64,000 bases of DNA, from assembly GCA_965234335.1 (NCBI GenBank), contig OZ248437.1, positions 1-64,000 on the forward strand, read 5' to 3'. Origin of the DNA: Leadbetterella lacustris (GTDB taxonomy: Bacteria > Bacteroidota > Bacteroidia > Cytophagales > Spirosomataceae). Of the stretch, positions 7,400 through 16,138 are shown one piece after another. The notes beneath the pieces are model-generated. The model was given only the letters and a program-made list of their open reading frames with translations. It ran no database searches and had not been told where the DNA came from. The first letter of the stretch is position 1, and the number at the start of each line of letters is the position of its first letter. The translations under genes and the position numbers were made by a program.

Positions 7400-8647
7400 A
7401 TGAAGCCCGAGCCTCTTTTTACCAACGATGCCGTTGTTGCCGCCATTCTTTTTGCTCTTTTGCTGCTTATTTTTCAGCTAGCCAAGTCGCCTAACAAGCT
7501 CTTACAAGGTTTTTTCAAGATTTTTCCGCCTATATTATTGTGCTATTTCTTGCCGGGTGTGCTGAATACTTTTGGTATTATATCGGGAGAAAGTTCGGGG
7601 GTTTATCCTTTTGTCTCCAAATATTTATTACCGGCTTGTTTGTTATTGTTTACGCTAAGTTTAGACCTAGAAATGTTGAAGAAACTTGGCTTAAAGGCTC
7701 TTTTGGTGTTTTTAGCTGGTACTTTGGGGGTTATCATAGGCGGGCCTTTGGCCGTTAAGATTGTAAGTAGTTTTAAGCCAGAAGTTTTTTATATGGGTAC
7801 TGAAAACGAGGTTTGGCGTGGCTTGGGTACTATAGCAGGAAGTTGGATTGGAGGAGGAGCAAACCAAACTGCTTTGAAGGAGATTCTGCAGCCGAGTGCT
7901 TATGTTTTTTCTCAATGTGTGGCTGTGGATGTCCTAGTGGCCGAAACTTGGCTGGCTGTGTTGCTTGTTGGAGTGGTTAATAATGCCAAAATAAATATAT
8001 GGTTAGGAGCCGACAACGCTGTGGTGGAAGAGATGAAGGAGAAAATCGCTGATTTGAAAACCAAAAAAGAGAAGATTCCGACTTTTGATGATTATCTCAA
8101 GCTCACTGCAGTGGCTTTTATTTTTACTGGAGTTTCTTATTTTTTGGCCGGAATAATCTCGCCTTTTGTGAAAGAAAATTATCCGCATTTAGAGAAGTTT
8201 AGTTTGACTTCTAATTTCTTCTGGGTAGTGTTTTTTATTACTATTTTCGGAATCATTGCTTCAAGAACAAAACTCAGAGAGCTAGAATACGTCGGAGCTT
8301 CCAAGATAGGTACACTTTTTCTGTACATTTTAGTTGCCTCCATCGGTATGCAAATGGATCTCTCTGCGGTTGCCGATAATAAATGGCTTTTCCTGGTCGG
8401 CATTATTTGGATTCTTTTTCATGTCTTTTTTGTGGTGGTTGCCAGTAAATTGCTAAAGGCTCCTTTCTTTATGCTTGCAGTAGGCTCACAAGCCAATATT
8501 GGCGGAGCGGCTTCTGCTTCGGTTGTAGCTGGTGCTTTTCATCCTTCTTTGGTTCCCATTGGTGTTATTTTTGCGGTTTTGGGTTACGCAATAGGTACTT
8601 ATGGGGGGTATCTCACGGCACTTTTAATGCATTGGGTTTTGGAATAA
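7400..8647 (+). CDS. DUF819 family integral membrane protein
   Basis: This is a 415-aa polytopic inner-membrane protein of the DUF819 (YjcL-like) family, whose transport substrate is not established. Around ten hydrophobic helices are visible, in two groups separated by a polar loop near residues 205-230 (EEMKEKIADLKTKKEKIP). Both halves contain glycine-rich helix breaks, GGGANQTALKE and GSQANIGGAASAS, which look like a repeated motif of an inverted-repeat transporter fold. The start is the ATG at 7400, because the upstream in-frame GTG lies inside the promoter box. The gene stands alone downstream of the tRNA-like RNA and two terminators. Confidence 0.85.
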   Translation: MKPEPLFTNDAVVAAILFALLLLIFQLAKSPNKLLQGFFKIFPPILLCYFLPGVLNTFGIISGESSGVYPFVSKYLLPACLLLFTLSLDLEMLKKLGLKALLVFLAGTLGVIIGGPLAVKIVSSFKPEVFYMGTENEVWRGLGTIAGSWIGGGANQTALKEILQPSAYVFSQCVAVDVLVAETWLAVLLVGVVNNAKINIWLGADNAVVEEMKEKIADLKTKKEKIPTFDDYLKLTAVAFIFTGVSYFLAGIISPFVKENYPHLEKFSLTSNFFWVVFFITIFGIIASRTKLRELEYVGASKIGTLFLYILVASIGMQMDLSAVADNKWLFLVGIIWILFHVFFVVVASKLLKAPFFMLAVGSQANIGGAASASVVAGAFHPSLVPIGVIFAVLGYAIGTYGGYLTALLMHWVLE

Positions 8648-8706
8648 ACTTGGCTTGGTTTTTGTAATGATTCTCTTATCCGATATTTACGATTTTACGG
8701 TATCAA

Positions 8707-10194
8707 ATGACTAAGAAATTATTGAGAATCAAACTTTTATTGCTTTGCACCATTTGGTGTGCAGAAACTCTATACGCCCAAACACAAAGAAAAGCTAAGT
8801 ATTCGGTGGAGCTCGGTGGGTTTTATTCTATAAATAACACCATACCTTTTTGGTTGAGAAGTAATCAATTCGGGGCATTTCCTAATACTGACAATACGGT
8901 TTTGTTTAGGCAAAATATAGAATCTATAAAAGACACGACTAAATCTAATTTCAAGACCTCATATAGTTTTGATATGGCACTTTTTGTGGGATCGCAAGCG
9001 AAAATTGTAATTCCCGAGGCGTTTTACCGAATAGATTATAAGAGATTTGCCTTAGCTGTAGGGCGTAGAAAGCAGGTTCATGGTTTTGTAGATTCTACAC
9101 TCAGTAGTGGTTCTATAACTTGGTCAGGTAATTCACTTCCTCTACCTGAAATACAGCTTTCTGTGCCGGAGTATACTAAGGTTTTGTTTCCATTCTTGAG
9201 TTTTAAAGGTCATTTTTCGCATGGGTGGTTCGGAAATCAAAACAGTGTCAAAGGGTATTATTTGCATCAAAAAAGTCTATATGGTAGAATTGGCCGCCCC
9301 AACTCAAAAATTAAACTTTACGGTGGAATTCTCCACCACGCACAGTGGGGAGGTACCCCGAAGTACGGAATTCCAGAGTGGGACACTCGCTATATCAATG
9401 GTAAATTTCCAACAGGTTGGTACGTTTATAGAAACATTTTAATGCCATTCTCCAATCCCTCTAAAGACCCTTCGGTGAACCCCAATACCAGTCCTTATGA
9501 TTATGAAAATCGTTATGGGAATCATTTGGGACAAATAGATATGGGTGGAGAACTTAATCTAAAGAGCTTAAAAATGCTCTTCTATAAGCAAATAATATTT
9601 GAAACTGGCCAAACTTTTAGTAGCCTTACAAACATCGACGACGGATTGTATGGTATTTCTATATCTTCACTCAAACCCGAAAGCAAAATAAACAAGGTCG
9701 TGCTCGAGTTTTTACATACTACTAATCAAGGTATGTATCGTTCAGGCTTGTTAAGACTTATTGGCTTTGAAGGGAAACATTTTGGTAGAAATCAAAACTT
9801 CTATTTTAATCATGGTCAATACTTCGACGGTTGGTCTTACAACGGCCTCACTATTGGTTCTCCATTCTTGATACCCAATCCTGATATTCGTTATGAGAAC
9901 AAGGATAATGGGCTCATACAACTATATGCCAATAATAATAATATAAAAGCTGGTTATATTGGTATGAATAACAAGCTGAATACCATTCTTTTAGAGTCAA
10001 GGATGTCTTTTAGTAGAAATTATGGCACTAGTAATAATCCCCTCAAGGCAGACCAGTTTTCCATTGCCACTAAGGCGGCTATCCCAGCTCCAAAACTCAA
10101 AGGAATTGTTAACATAGGAGTGGGCATAGAGCAAGGTGATCTTATCTACGACAATTACGGAGCGTTTGTGTCCTTTAAAAAGATCTGGCAGTAG
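8707..10194 (+). CDS. Capsule assembly Wzi family outer-membrane protein
   Basis: This is a 495-aa protein with a signal peptide (ends LYAQ, residue 25) and beta-barrel character throughout (alternating aromatic and hydrophobic strands), ending in W-Q. Motifs such as YSINNTIPFWLRSNQFG near the N-terminus and LYGGILHHAQWGG in the middle are typical of the Bacteroidota branch of the Wzi family. In enterobacteria Wzi is a barrel lectin that anchors capsular polysaccharide. No capsule genes are adjacent, so the role here is inferred only from family. The 60-bp gap from the DUF819 gene has no obvious terminator, and the two could be co-transcribed. Confidence 0.82.
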   Translation: MTKKLLRIKLLLLCTIWCAETLYAQTQRKAKYSVELGGFYSINNTIPFWLRSNQFGAFPNTDNTVLFRQNIESIKDTTKSNFKTSYSFDMALFVGSQAKIVIPEAFYRIDYKRFALAVGRRKQVHGFVDSTLSSGSITWSGNSLPLPEIQLSVPEYTKVLFPFLSFKGHFSHGWFGNQNSVKGYYLHQKSLYGRIGRPNSKIKLYGGILHHAQWGGTPKYGIPEWDTRYINGKFPTGWYVYRNILMPFSNPSKDPSVNPNTSPYDYENRYGNHLGQIDMGGELNLKSLKMLFYKQIIFETGQTFSSLTNIDDGLYGISISSLKPESKINKVVLEFLHTTNQGMYRSGLLRLIGFEGKHFGRNQNFYFNHGQYFDGWSYNGLTIGSPFLIPNPDIRYENKDNGLIQLYANNNNIKAGYIGMNNKLNTILLESRMSFSRNYGTSNNPLKADQFSIATKAAIPAPKLKGIVNIGVGIEQGDLIYDNYGAFVSFKKIWQ

Positions 10195-10250
10195 TTGGTT
10201 TTTTCATAAAATATATTAATTCTTTCCACCGATTTTCTCCTTTTTTGTGC

Positions 10251-10258
10251 TATTTTTG
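10251..10258 (+). promoter_or_regulatory. -7 promoter element (TATTTTTG) of lepA
   Basis: TATTTTTG matches TAnnTTTG and lies 36 nt upstream of the GTG start of lepA. No clear -33 element is seen at the expected distance. Confidence 0.5.
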
Positions 10259-10294
10259 CAACTCAATTTCATTGTTTGGACTAAATAATTTTTT

Positions 10295-12085
10295 GTGAAA
10301 AATATTCGTAACTTTTGTATTATAGCCCATATTGATCACGGAAAAAGCACCCTTGCTGACCGGTTGTTGGAATTTACTGGCACCGTGACAGCTCGAGAAA
10401 TGCAAGCTCAGTTGTTGGACGATATGGATCTTGAAAGAGAGCGTGGTATCACCATCAAGAGTCACGCCATTCAGATGGACTACGTTTTCAGGGGAGAAAA
10501 ATACACACTCAACCTCATAGATACTCCTGGTCACGTTGACTTTAGCTATGAAGTTTCACGCTCCATAGCCGCATGCGAAGGTGCACTTTTGATTGTAGAT
10601 GCAGCCCAAGGTATTGAAGCCCAAACAATTTCCAACCTTTTCTTGGCTTTAGAGCATAATTTGGAGATTATTCCGGTAATCAATAAAATTGATTTACCTG
10701 GAGCGATGATAGAGGAAGTTAAAGACCAAATCGTTGACCTTATAGGTATTGATCCAGACGGAATTGTATTGGCTAGTGCCAAAGAGGGTATCGGTATAGA
10801 TGATATACTTACGGCCATTATTGACAGAGTTCCAGCTCCAGTGGGTGATCCCAAAGCCGAACTTCAAGGCCTGATTTTCGATTCCGTTTTTAATTCATAC
10901 AGAGGTATTGAAGTTATTTTTAGAGTAAAAAATGGTACTATCCGTAAAGGAGACAAAGTTAAATTTGTTGCTACTGGAAAAGAATATATTGCTGACGAAA
11001 TTGGTAGTTTGAAACTTAAAAAACAACCCAAAGATGTGGTTGAATGCGGAGATGTAGGATACCTTATTTCTGGTATAAAAGTAGCAAAAGAAGTAAAGGT
11101 AGGTGATACCATAACGCATGTGGACCGACCTTCAACCGAAGAAATCCAAGGATTTGAAGAGGTGAAGCCAATGGTTTTTGCTGGTATTTATCCAGTAGAT
11201 ACTACTGATTTTGAGGAACTTAGAGAGTCAATGGAGAAGCTTCAGCTTAATGATGCCTCTCTCATTTGGGAGCCAGAAACTTCAGCTGCACTTGGATTTG
11301 GTTTTAGATGTGGTTTCTTAGGAATGCTACACATGGAAATCGTGCAGGAGCGTCTTGAACGAGAATTCGACATGACGGTAATCACAACCGTTCCTTCTGT
11401 AAGGTTTACAGTGAAAACCAGAAAAGGTGAGGTACTTCAGGTGTCTGCTCCATCAGAAATGCCTGACCCTAACTTGGTGGTTTCGATAGAGGAGCCATAT
11501 ATCAAGGCTCAAATTATTACGGCAGCTGATTATGTTGGCCCCATAATGAAACTCTGTATGGATAAACGTGGGGAGGTTAAAAATCAGGTTTACTTGACTG
11601 CTACAAGGGTAGAATTGACCTTTGATATGCCGCTTTCGGAGGTTGTATTTGACTTTTTTGATAGATTAAAAACAATTTCTAGAGGATACGCTTCTTTAGA
11701 TTATTCGCTAATAGGTTACAGAGAATCTGCCTTGGTGAAACTGGATGTTCTTTTGAACGGTGACCCAGTGGATGCACTTTCGGCTATTGTTCACAGAGAC
11801 AAGGCTTACGATTGGGGTAAAAAATTGTGTGAAAAACTCAAAGAACTTTTGCCTCGTCAACAATTTGAAATTGCTATTCAAGCGGCGATAGGAGCAAAAA
11901 TTATAGCCAGAGAAACCGTAAAGGCCATGAGAAAAGACGTTACTGCCAAATGTTATGGTGGTGACATCAGTAGAAAGCGTAAATTATTAGAAAAGCAGAA
12001 AAAAGGTAAGAAAAGAATGCGTCAAATTGGTTCTGTAGAAGTTCCGCAAGAAGCATTTATGGCTGTTTTGAAAATCAATCAATAG
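10295..12085 (+). CDS. lepA: Elongation factor 4 (LepA)
   Basis: This is a translational GTPase that acts on stalled or newly assembling ribosomes. At 596 aa it is full length. GTPase motifs are G1 AHIDHGKST (11-19), G2 region ERGITIKSH, G3 DTPGH (76-80) and G4 NKID (130-133). The LepA-specific C-terminal domain with its basic tail (SRKRKLLEKQKKGKKRMRQIG) is intact. Translation starts at GTG 10295 (MKNIRNFCIIAHIDHG), the family-typical N-terminus. It has its own promoter and is followed by 200 bp before the E2 gene. Confidence 0.97.
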   Translation: MKNIRNFCIIAHIDHGKSTLADRLLEFTGTVTAREMQAQLLDDMDLERERGITIKSHAIQMDYVFRGEKYTLNLIDTPGHVDFSYEVSRSIAACEGALLIVDAAQGIEAQTISNLFLALEHNLEIIPVINKIDLPGAMIEEVKDQIVDLIGIDPDGIVLASAKEGIGIDDILTAIIDRVPAPVGDPKAELQGLIFDSVFNSYRGIEVIFRVKNGTIRKGDKVKFVATGKEYIADEIGSLKLKKQPKDVVECGDVGYLISGIKVAKEVKVGDTITHVDRPSTEEIQGFEEVKPMVFAGIYPVDTTDFEELRESMEKLQLNDASLIWEPETSAALGFGFRCGFLGMLHMEIVQERLEREFDMTVITTVPSVRFTVKTRKGEVLQVSAPSEMPDPNLVVSIEEPYIKAQIITAADYVGPIMKLCMDKRGEVKNQVYLTATRVELTFDMPLSEVVFDFFDRLKTISRGYASLDYSLIGYRESALVKLDVLLNGDPVDALSAIVHRDKAYDWGKKLCEKLKELLPRQQFEIAIQAAIGAKIIARETVKAMRKDVTAKCYGGDISRKRKLLEKQKKGKKRMRQIGSVEVPQEAFMAVLKINQ

Positions 12086-12286
12086 TATAAGAATTGGCGG
12101 TGATTTGATTCCGAGCAGCAATTTTAAGCCGGTTAATTCTATGGAATATTGTTCGGAAGTTTTTTCGAGCATTATTTCAGAATAAAATAGGATAGAATAT
12201 TACAATATAAAAAAGATTTTAGGGAACTTTGAGTCGAAAATCAATTTTAGCCTAAAGCATTTAATTCTAAGCAAAAAATAAAAGAT

Positions 12287-13927
12287 ATGGCAGAAGTTAT
12301 TAGAATGCCCAAAATGAGTGATACCATGGAAGAAGGCGTTATAGCCTCATGGAATGTCAAAGTGGGTGATGTCGTAAAATCAGGTGATATTTTGGCTGAA
12401 GTAGAAACTGACAAAGCCACCATGGATATGGAGTCATACTATGATGGTACGATATTGTACATTGGAGTTGAAAAGGGACAGGCCGTGCCTATTGACGCTG
12501 TTATAGCTGTTATAGGTGCTCCAGGAGAAGAATATCAAGCACTTTTAAGTGGAGGTTCGGCTCCAGCTACGGCCACTGCGACAGCAGAAGTTGCACCAGT
12601 GGTTGAAGCACCCGCTAATGTTGCGGTTGCAGGTATTGATACATCTAGCATAAAAGCAACCGTCGTGCAAATGCCACTCTTGAGTGACACCATGACTGAA
12701 GGTGTAATACATAAATGGCTGAAAAAAGTGGGGGATTCTATAAAAAGTGGCGATATGTTGGCCGAGATAGAAACCGACAAAGCCACCATGGAAATAGAAG
12801 CTTATGAGGACGGTAAATTATTATACATAGGTATTCAAGAAGGCGAAGCAGCTCTCGTAAATTCTGTAATTGCAGTTATTGGCGAAGAAGGAGCTGATTT
12901 TGAAACTTTAATAAAAGCTCAAAGTGCTCCAAAAGCTACTGTTTCTGCACCAGCACCAGAAGCCCCTAAAGTAGTTACTGCTCCGGCTGTCGCTACTCCA
13001 GCTCCAGCAGTTTTACTTGTTTCAGCACCTATCGTTGAAACTCAAAATTCGGATGGAAGAATTCTTGCTTCTCCTTTGGCGAAAAGTTTGGCAAAAGAAA
13101 AAGGTATCAATATTGGTGACGTAAAAGGTTCAGGCGAAGGCGGTAGAATAGTGAAAGCTGACGTGGATGGATACGTTCCTTCTTCAAAACCTCAGGCTGC
13201 TGCATCAAATGCTACTTCGGTATCTGCCGTTTCGGGTGTGGAAAGCTTTGAGGAAACTGGACTTACACAAATGCGTAAAGCCATAGCCAGAAGTTTGGCG
13301 GATTCACAATCTACAGCTGTTGATTTTTCACTTACTATGGAAATCAACATGGACAAGTCGATTGAAGCACGTGGAATCATGAACGAGTCATCACCGGTGA
13401 AGATTTCTTTCAACGACATGGTATTGAAAGCATGTGGCGTTGCCTTAAAAAAACATCCAAACGTGAACTCATCTTGGAGAGGAGATAGCATTCGTAGAAA
13501 TAACCACGTACATATTGGTATGGCGGTAGCTATACCAGAAGGTTTGATAGTTCCGGTGATTCGTTTTGCTGATACTTTGCCACTCTCAGTTTTGGCAGCT
13601 ACTACCAAAGATTTGGGCGGTAAAGCCAAAGGAGGTAAACTTCAACCGGCTGATTGGGAAGGCAATACGTTTACAGTGAGTAATTTGGGTATGTTTGGTA
13701 TAGAGCAATTTACCTCTATTATCAACAATCCTAAAAATGAGTCGTGTATTCTTTCAGTAGGAGGAATAAAAGAAACGGTCGCTGTGAAAAACGGACTGTT
13801 TTATGCTACGAATGTAATGAAGGTAACTTTGACATGTGACCACAGGGTGGTAGATGGAGCTACAGGAGCGGCATTTTTAGTTACACTCAAAGAGCTTTTG
13901 GAGCAACCTTATAAACTTTTGGTTTAA
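12287..13927 (+). CDS. pdhC: Pyruvate dehydrogenase E2 (dihydrolipoyllysine acetyltransferase)
   Basis: This is the core acyltransferase of the pyruvate dehydrogenase complex, moving acetyl groups from lipoyl arms to CoA. The 546-aa chain has two lipoyl domains with lipoylation lysines K43 and K165 (ETDKATM in both), joined by Ala/Pro-rich linkers. A peripheral subunit-binding domain (about 258-297, RILASPLAKSLAKEKGI) and the catalytic domain (about 320-546) follow, with DHRVVDG at 518-524 giving H519 and D523. The E1 and E3 genes are not adjacent; lepA lies upstream and hslV downstream. A strong terminator follows. Confidence 0.95.
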   Translation: MAEVIRMPKMSDTMEEGVIASWNVKVGDVVKSGDILAEVETDKATMDMESYYDGTILYIGVEKGQAVPIDAVIAVIGAPGEEYQALLSGGSAPATATATAEVAPVVEAPANVAVAGIDTSSIKATVVQMPLLSDTMTEGVIHKWLKKVGDSIKSGDMLAEIETDKATMEIEAYEDGKLLYIGIQEGEAALVNSVIAVIGEEGADFETLIKAQSAPKATVSAPAPEAPKVVTAPAVATPAPAVLLVSAPIVETQNSDGRILASPLAKSLAKEKGINIGDVKGSGEGGRIVKADVDGYVPSSKPQAAASNATSVSAVSGVESFEETGLTQMRKAIARSLADSQSTAVDFSLTMEINMDKSIEARGIMNESSPVKISFNDMVLKACGVALKKHPNVNSSWRGDSIRRNNHVHIGMAVAIPEGLIVPVIRFADTLPLSVLAATTKDLGGKAKGGKLQPADWEGNTFTVSNLGMFGIEQFTSIINNPKNESCILSVGGIKETVAVKNGLFYATNVMKVTLTCDHRVVDGATGAAFLVTLKELLEQPYKLLV

Positions 13928-13946
13928 TACAAAACGAAATGAATTG

Positions 13947-13984
13947 AATCCCTTCGTATATATTTCGAAGGGATTTGTTTTTTA
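13947..13984 (+). terminator. Strong hairpin terminator between the E2 gene and hslV
   Basis: AATCCCTTCG (13947-13956) pairs perfectly with CGAAGGGATT (13966-13975), followed by a T-rich tract. The hslV start codon is only about 6 nt further on, so this could also act as an attenuator or occlude hslV initiation. Confidence 0.8.
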
Positions 13985-13990
13985 TAAACA

Positions 13991-14527
13991 ATGGATAAAA
14001 TCAAATCGACAACCGTCCTAGGCGTTCTGCACAATGGCAAAATTGCCTTGGGGGCAGATGGGCAAGCTACCATGGGCAATACTGTGGCCAAGTCTAATGT
14101 AAAGAAAATCAGAAGACTGGCTGGTGGTAAAATATTGGCTGGTTTTGCAGGCTCCACGGCCGATGCTTTTACGCTAATTGAGAAATTTGAGGAGAAAATA
14201 AACAGCTACGGGGGCAACATGAAGCGTGCCGCCATAGAATTGGCCAAAGATTGGAGAACAGACCGCTACCTACGTAGATTAGAAGCGATGATGATTGTAG
14301 CCAATGCCGAAGAGATGCTGATTATATCTGGCACTGGTGATGTATTAGAGCCAGATAATAATGTGGCGGCTATTGGTTCAGGAAGTATGTACGCACAGTC
14401 TGCGGCGTTGGCATTAAAAAAGCATGCGGCACATTTAACGGCCGAGGAAATGGTGAAGGAAGGTCTAACTATTGCGGCAGATATTTGTATTTATACCAAC
14501 CACAATTTGGTCATTGAAACGATATAA
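13991..14527 (+). CDS. hslV: ATP-dependent protease subunit HslV
   Basis: This is the proteolytic subunit of the HslVU (ClpQY) complex, an N-terminal-nucleophile threonine peptidase in the cytoplasm. The 178-aa protein begins with a six-residue leader, MDKIKS, and then TTVLGVLHNGKIALGADGQ. By alignment with HslV, T7 is the catalytic N-terminal threonine after processing. The GDGQATMGN-type loop is conserved. Its ATPase partner hslU is not next to it. The start codon follows almost directly on a strong terminator, and another terminator follows the gene, so hslV appears to be transcribed by itself or by read-through. Confidence 0.95.
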   Translation: MDKIKSTTVLGVLHNGKIALGADGQATMGNTVAKSNVKKIRRLAGGKILAGFAGSTADAFTLIEKFEEKINSYGGNMKRAAIELAKDWRTDRYLRRLEAMMIVANAEEMLIISGTGDVLEPDNNVAAIGSGSMYAQSAALALKKHAAHLTAEEMVKEGLTIAADICIYTNHNLVIETI

Positions 14528-14532
14528 ATTTT

Positions 14533-14558
14533 AGCAAAATATTTTCTTTTGCTTTTTT
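14533..14558 (+). terminator. Rho-independent terminator after hslV
   Basis: AGCAAAA (14533-14539) pairs with TTTTGCT (14547-14553), followed by a run of T. Confidence 0.7.
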
Positions 14559-14563
14559 AATAA

Positions 14564-14571
14564 TATATTTG
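14564..14571 (+). promoter_or_regulatory. -7 promoter element (TATATTTG) of the XRE regulator gene
   Basis: TATATTTG matches TAnnTTTG, 18 nt upstream of the ATG at 14590. The predicted leader is about 12 nt. Confidence 0.55.
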
Positions 14572-14589
14572 ATTTATTATTCTTTTTAA

Positions 14590-15453
14590 ATGCCTTTAGT
14601 TAACGAAAATATCAAAGTACTACGCAAGCGAATGGGAATGACCCAAGAGAAATTTGCCGAAGTTTTGGGTATAAAACGTTCATTAATTGGAGCTTATGAA
14701 GAGAATAGGGCAGTGCCGCCAGCTGAAAACTTGAATAAAATTTCAAGAGTTTTTGGAATAACCCTCGATCAGCTCATCAATTATTCCTACGAAAGAGAGT
14801 TTAATAAAAGGTCGGATGCTTCTTCTTTTGGCTCTGATATAAAAGCAGAAGTGCCATTTCCGATAGAAAAACGCACGGTATTCCAGCATTCAAATAAGGA
14901 GATTTCGAATGTTCAGCCTTCACTTTTCGAGCCAGTTAGGTCTAATACTTCTTTACCAGTAAAGCCGAAAGGGATAAAATATATAAATGCCAATCTTTTT
15001 GAGAAATACTTGAACGAAGAAAATTTTGAGCAATTCGCGGAGAATTTGCCTTCTATCAGTTTGCCGTTTTTTACACAAGAAAACCTGAGGGCTTTTGATT
15101 CTCCCGTTGATTTTCCTTTACAAAATTGTATTCTGATAGCTGAAAAAGTATCGGATTTTAATCAAATAACCGAGGGCGAAAATCACTTGATAATTAGTAG
15201 ATTACATGGGTTTAAGTACAGAAGAGTATACAATCAGATTCATATAAAAGGTGTTTTGTTGACGAGTGCTGACAAAGCCAATATCCAAAGCCAAGAAGTA
15301 AAAGTTTCCGAAATTAAAGAAATTTGGAAGCCAATAAGTTATATTAGTAAGGCTATGCCGCTGCCAGATATTTCACTAGAAAATATTCAAAATAAGGTAG
15401 AAGGCCTCAAAACCGAACTTGATTTTATTCTTAGTTTTCGAGCCAAGAAGTAA
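14590..15453 (+). CDS. XRE-family transcriptional regulator with S24-like C-terminal region
   Basis: This is a 287-aa cytoplasmic regulator. An N-terminal helix-turn-helix (about residues 5-62, with MTQEKFAEVLGIKRSLIGAY and then AVPPAENLNKISRVFG) is followed by a polar linker. The C-terminal region (about 160-260, DFPLQNCILIAEKV, HLIISRLHGFKYRRVY) has the layout of an S24/LexA-like peptidase-fold sensor, but no clear Ser-Lys dyad could be identified. Similar solitary regulators are common in Bacteroidota. It has its own promoter. Its last 23 bp overlap the convergent hypothetical gene. Confidence 0.8.
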   Translation: MPLVNENIKVLRKRMGMTQEKFAEVLGIKRSLIGAYEENRAVPPAENLNKISRVFGITLDQLINYSYEREFNKRSDASSFGSDIKAEVPFPIEKRTVFQHSNKEISNVQPSLFEPVRSNTSLPVKPKGIKYINANLFEKYLNEENFEQFAENLPSISLPFFTQENLRAFDSPVDFPLQNCILIAEKVSDFNQITEGENHLIISRLHGFKYRRVYNQIHIKGVLLTSADKANIQSQEVKVSEIKEIWKPISYISKAMPLPDISLENIQNKVEGLKTELDFILSFRAKK

Positions 15454-16138
15454 TTTTCGAAGGTTTAGTAAGGTAGGATTTCCCCAATTCAAACCAATAT
15501 TCATCACCAAAATTCAGAAACAAACCTGTCTTTTTAGGAAGCTTTTCAGTTGCTTTTTCAAAATCAAACTCCGCCGAATAAAAGTCTTTCAGCAAAGGTT
15601 TTAATTTATGCCAAGGCAATTGACTTTGTTTTTCAGAGCTTTCTATGGTTAACATTTTTTGTTCAAAATTCCCTTTGATTTTGTATTCTTTTTGAGCCTC
15701 ATTGTCAGACCTTATTACAGTGATTTGTAGTGGATTTTCTAGTTTATTTTGCTCAATAACAGCTTGTTGTAATTCTTCTATAAGCTCTTTCCAATGTTTG
15801 CTATTCTTAGGATAATAGTTCTCGGAGCCTATTTCTATATCCCAGAATTCTTGGTCATCCTCCAACTCCTGTGGATATGTTTTTTCGGTTTTTAGTACCA
15901 AGCTTTCCAATTGTTCTTTCCAAACTATGGGCAGTTTACCCGAAAGGGTAAGGTTATCTTCGATCGAAAAACCTTCCTCCAAGATTTCATCCTCGGTTAG
16001 TTGATCTCTGTCAAGGTATTCAAGATCAAATTTATATTCCAAACCCTTTTGATCGAATGAAAAATAACCCTCAATAGCATAAGCATAAGGTGCAGGTATC
16101 AGTGCCGAGGTCTGGAATCTAAGAATTAAGGATTTCAT
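15431..16138 (-). CDS. Hypothetical protein downstream of menE
   Basis: I do not recognise this family. The 235-aa product is acidic, without signal peptide or membrane segments, and rich in Glu/Asp stretches (EDEILEEGFSIEDN, ELEDDQEFWDIEIG). It lies downstream of menE on the same strand, and its start overlaps the menE stop by about 20 bp, which implies translational coupling and a real gene. I chose the ATG at 16138 (MKSLILRF) over an in-frame TTG seven codons upstream. Its 3' end overlaps the convergent XRE gene by 23 bp. Confidence 0.65.
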   Translation of the reverse strand: MKSLILRFQTSALIPAPYAYAIEGYFSFDQKGLEYKFDLEYLDRDQLTEDEILEEGFSIEDNLTLSGKLPIVWKEQLESLVLKTEKTYPQELEDDQEFWDIEIGSENYYPKNSKHWKELIEELQQAVIEQNKLENPLQITVIRSDNEAQKEYKIKGNFEQKMLTIESSEKQSQLPWHKLKPLLKDFYSAEFDFEKATEKLPKKTGLFLNFGDEYWFELGKSYLTKPSKITSWLEN

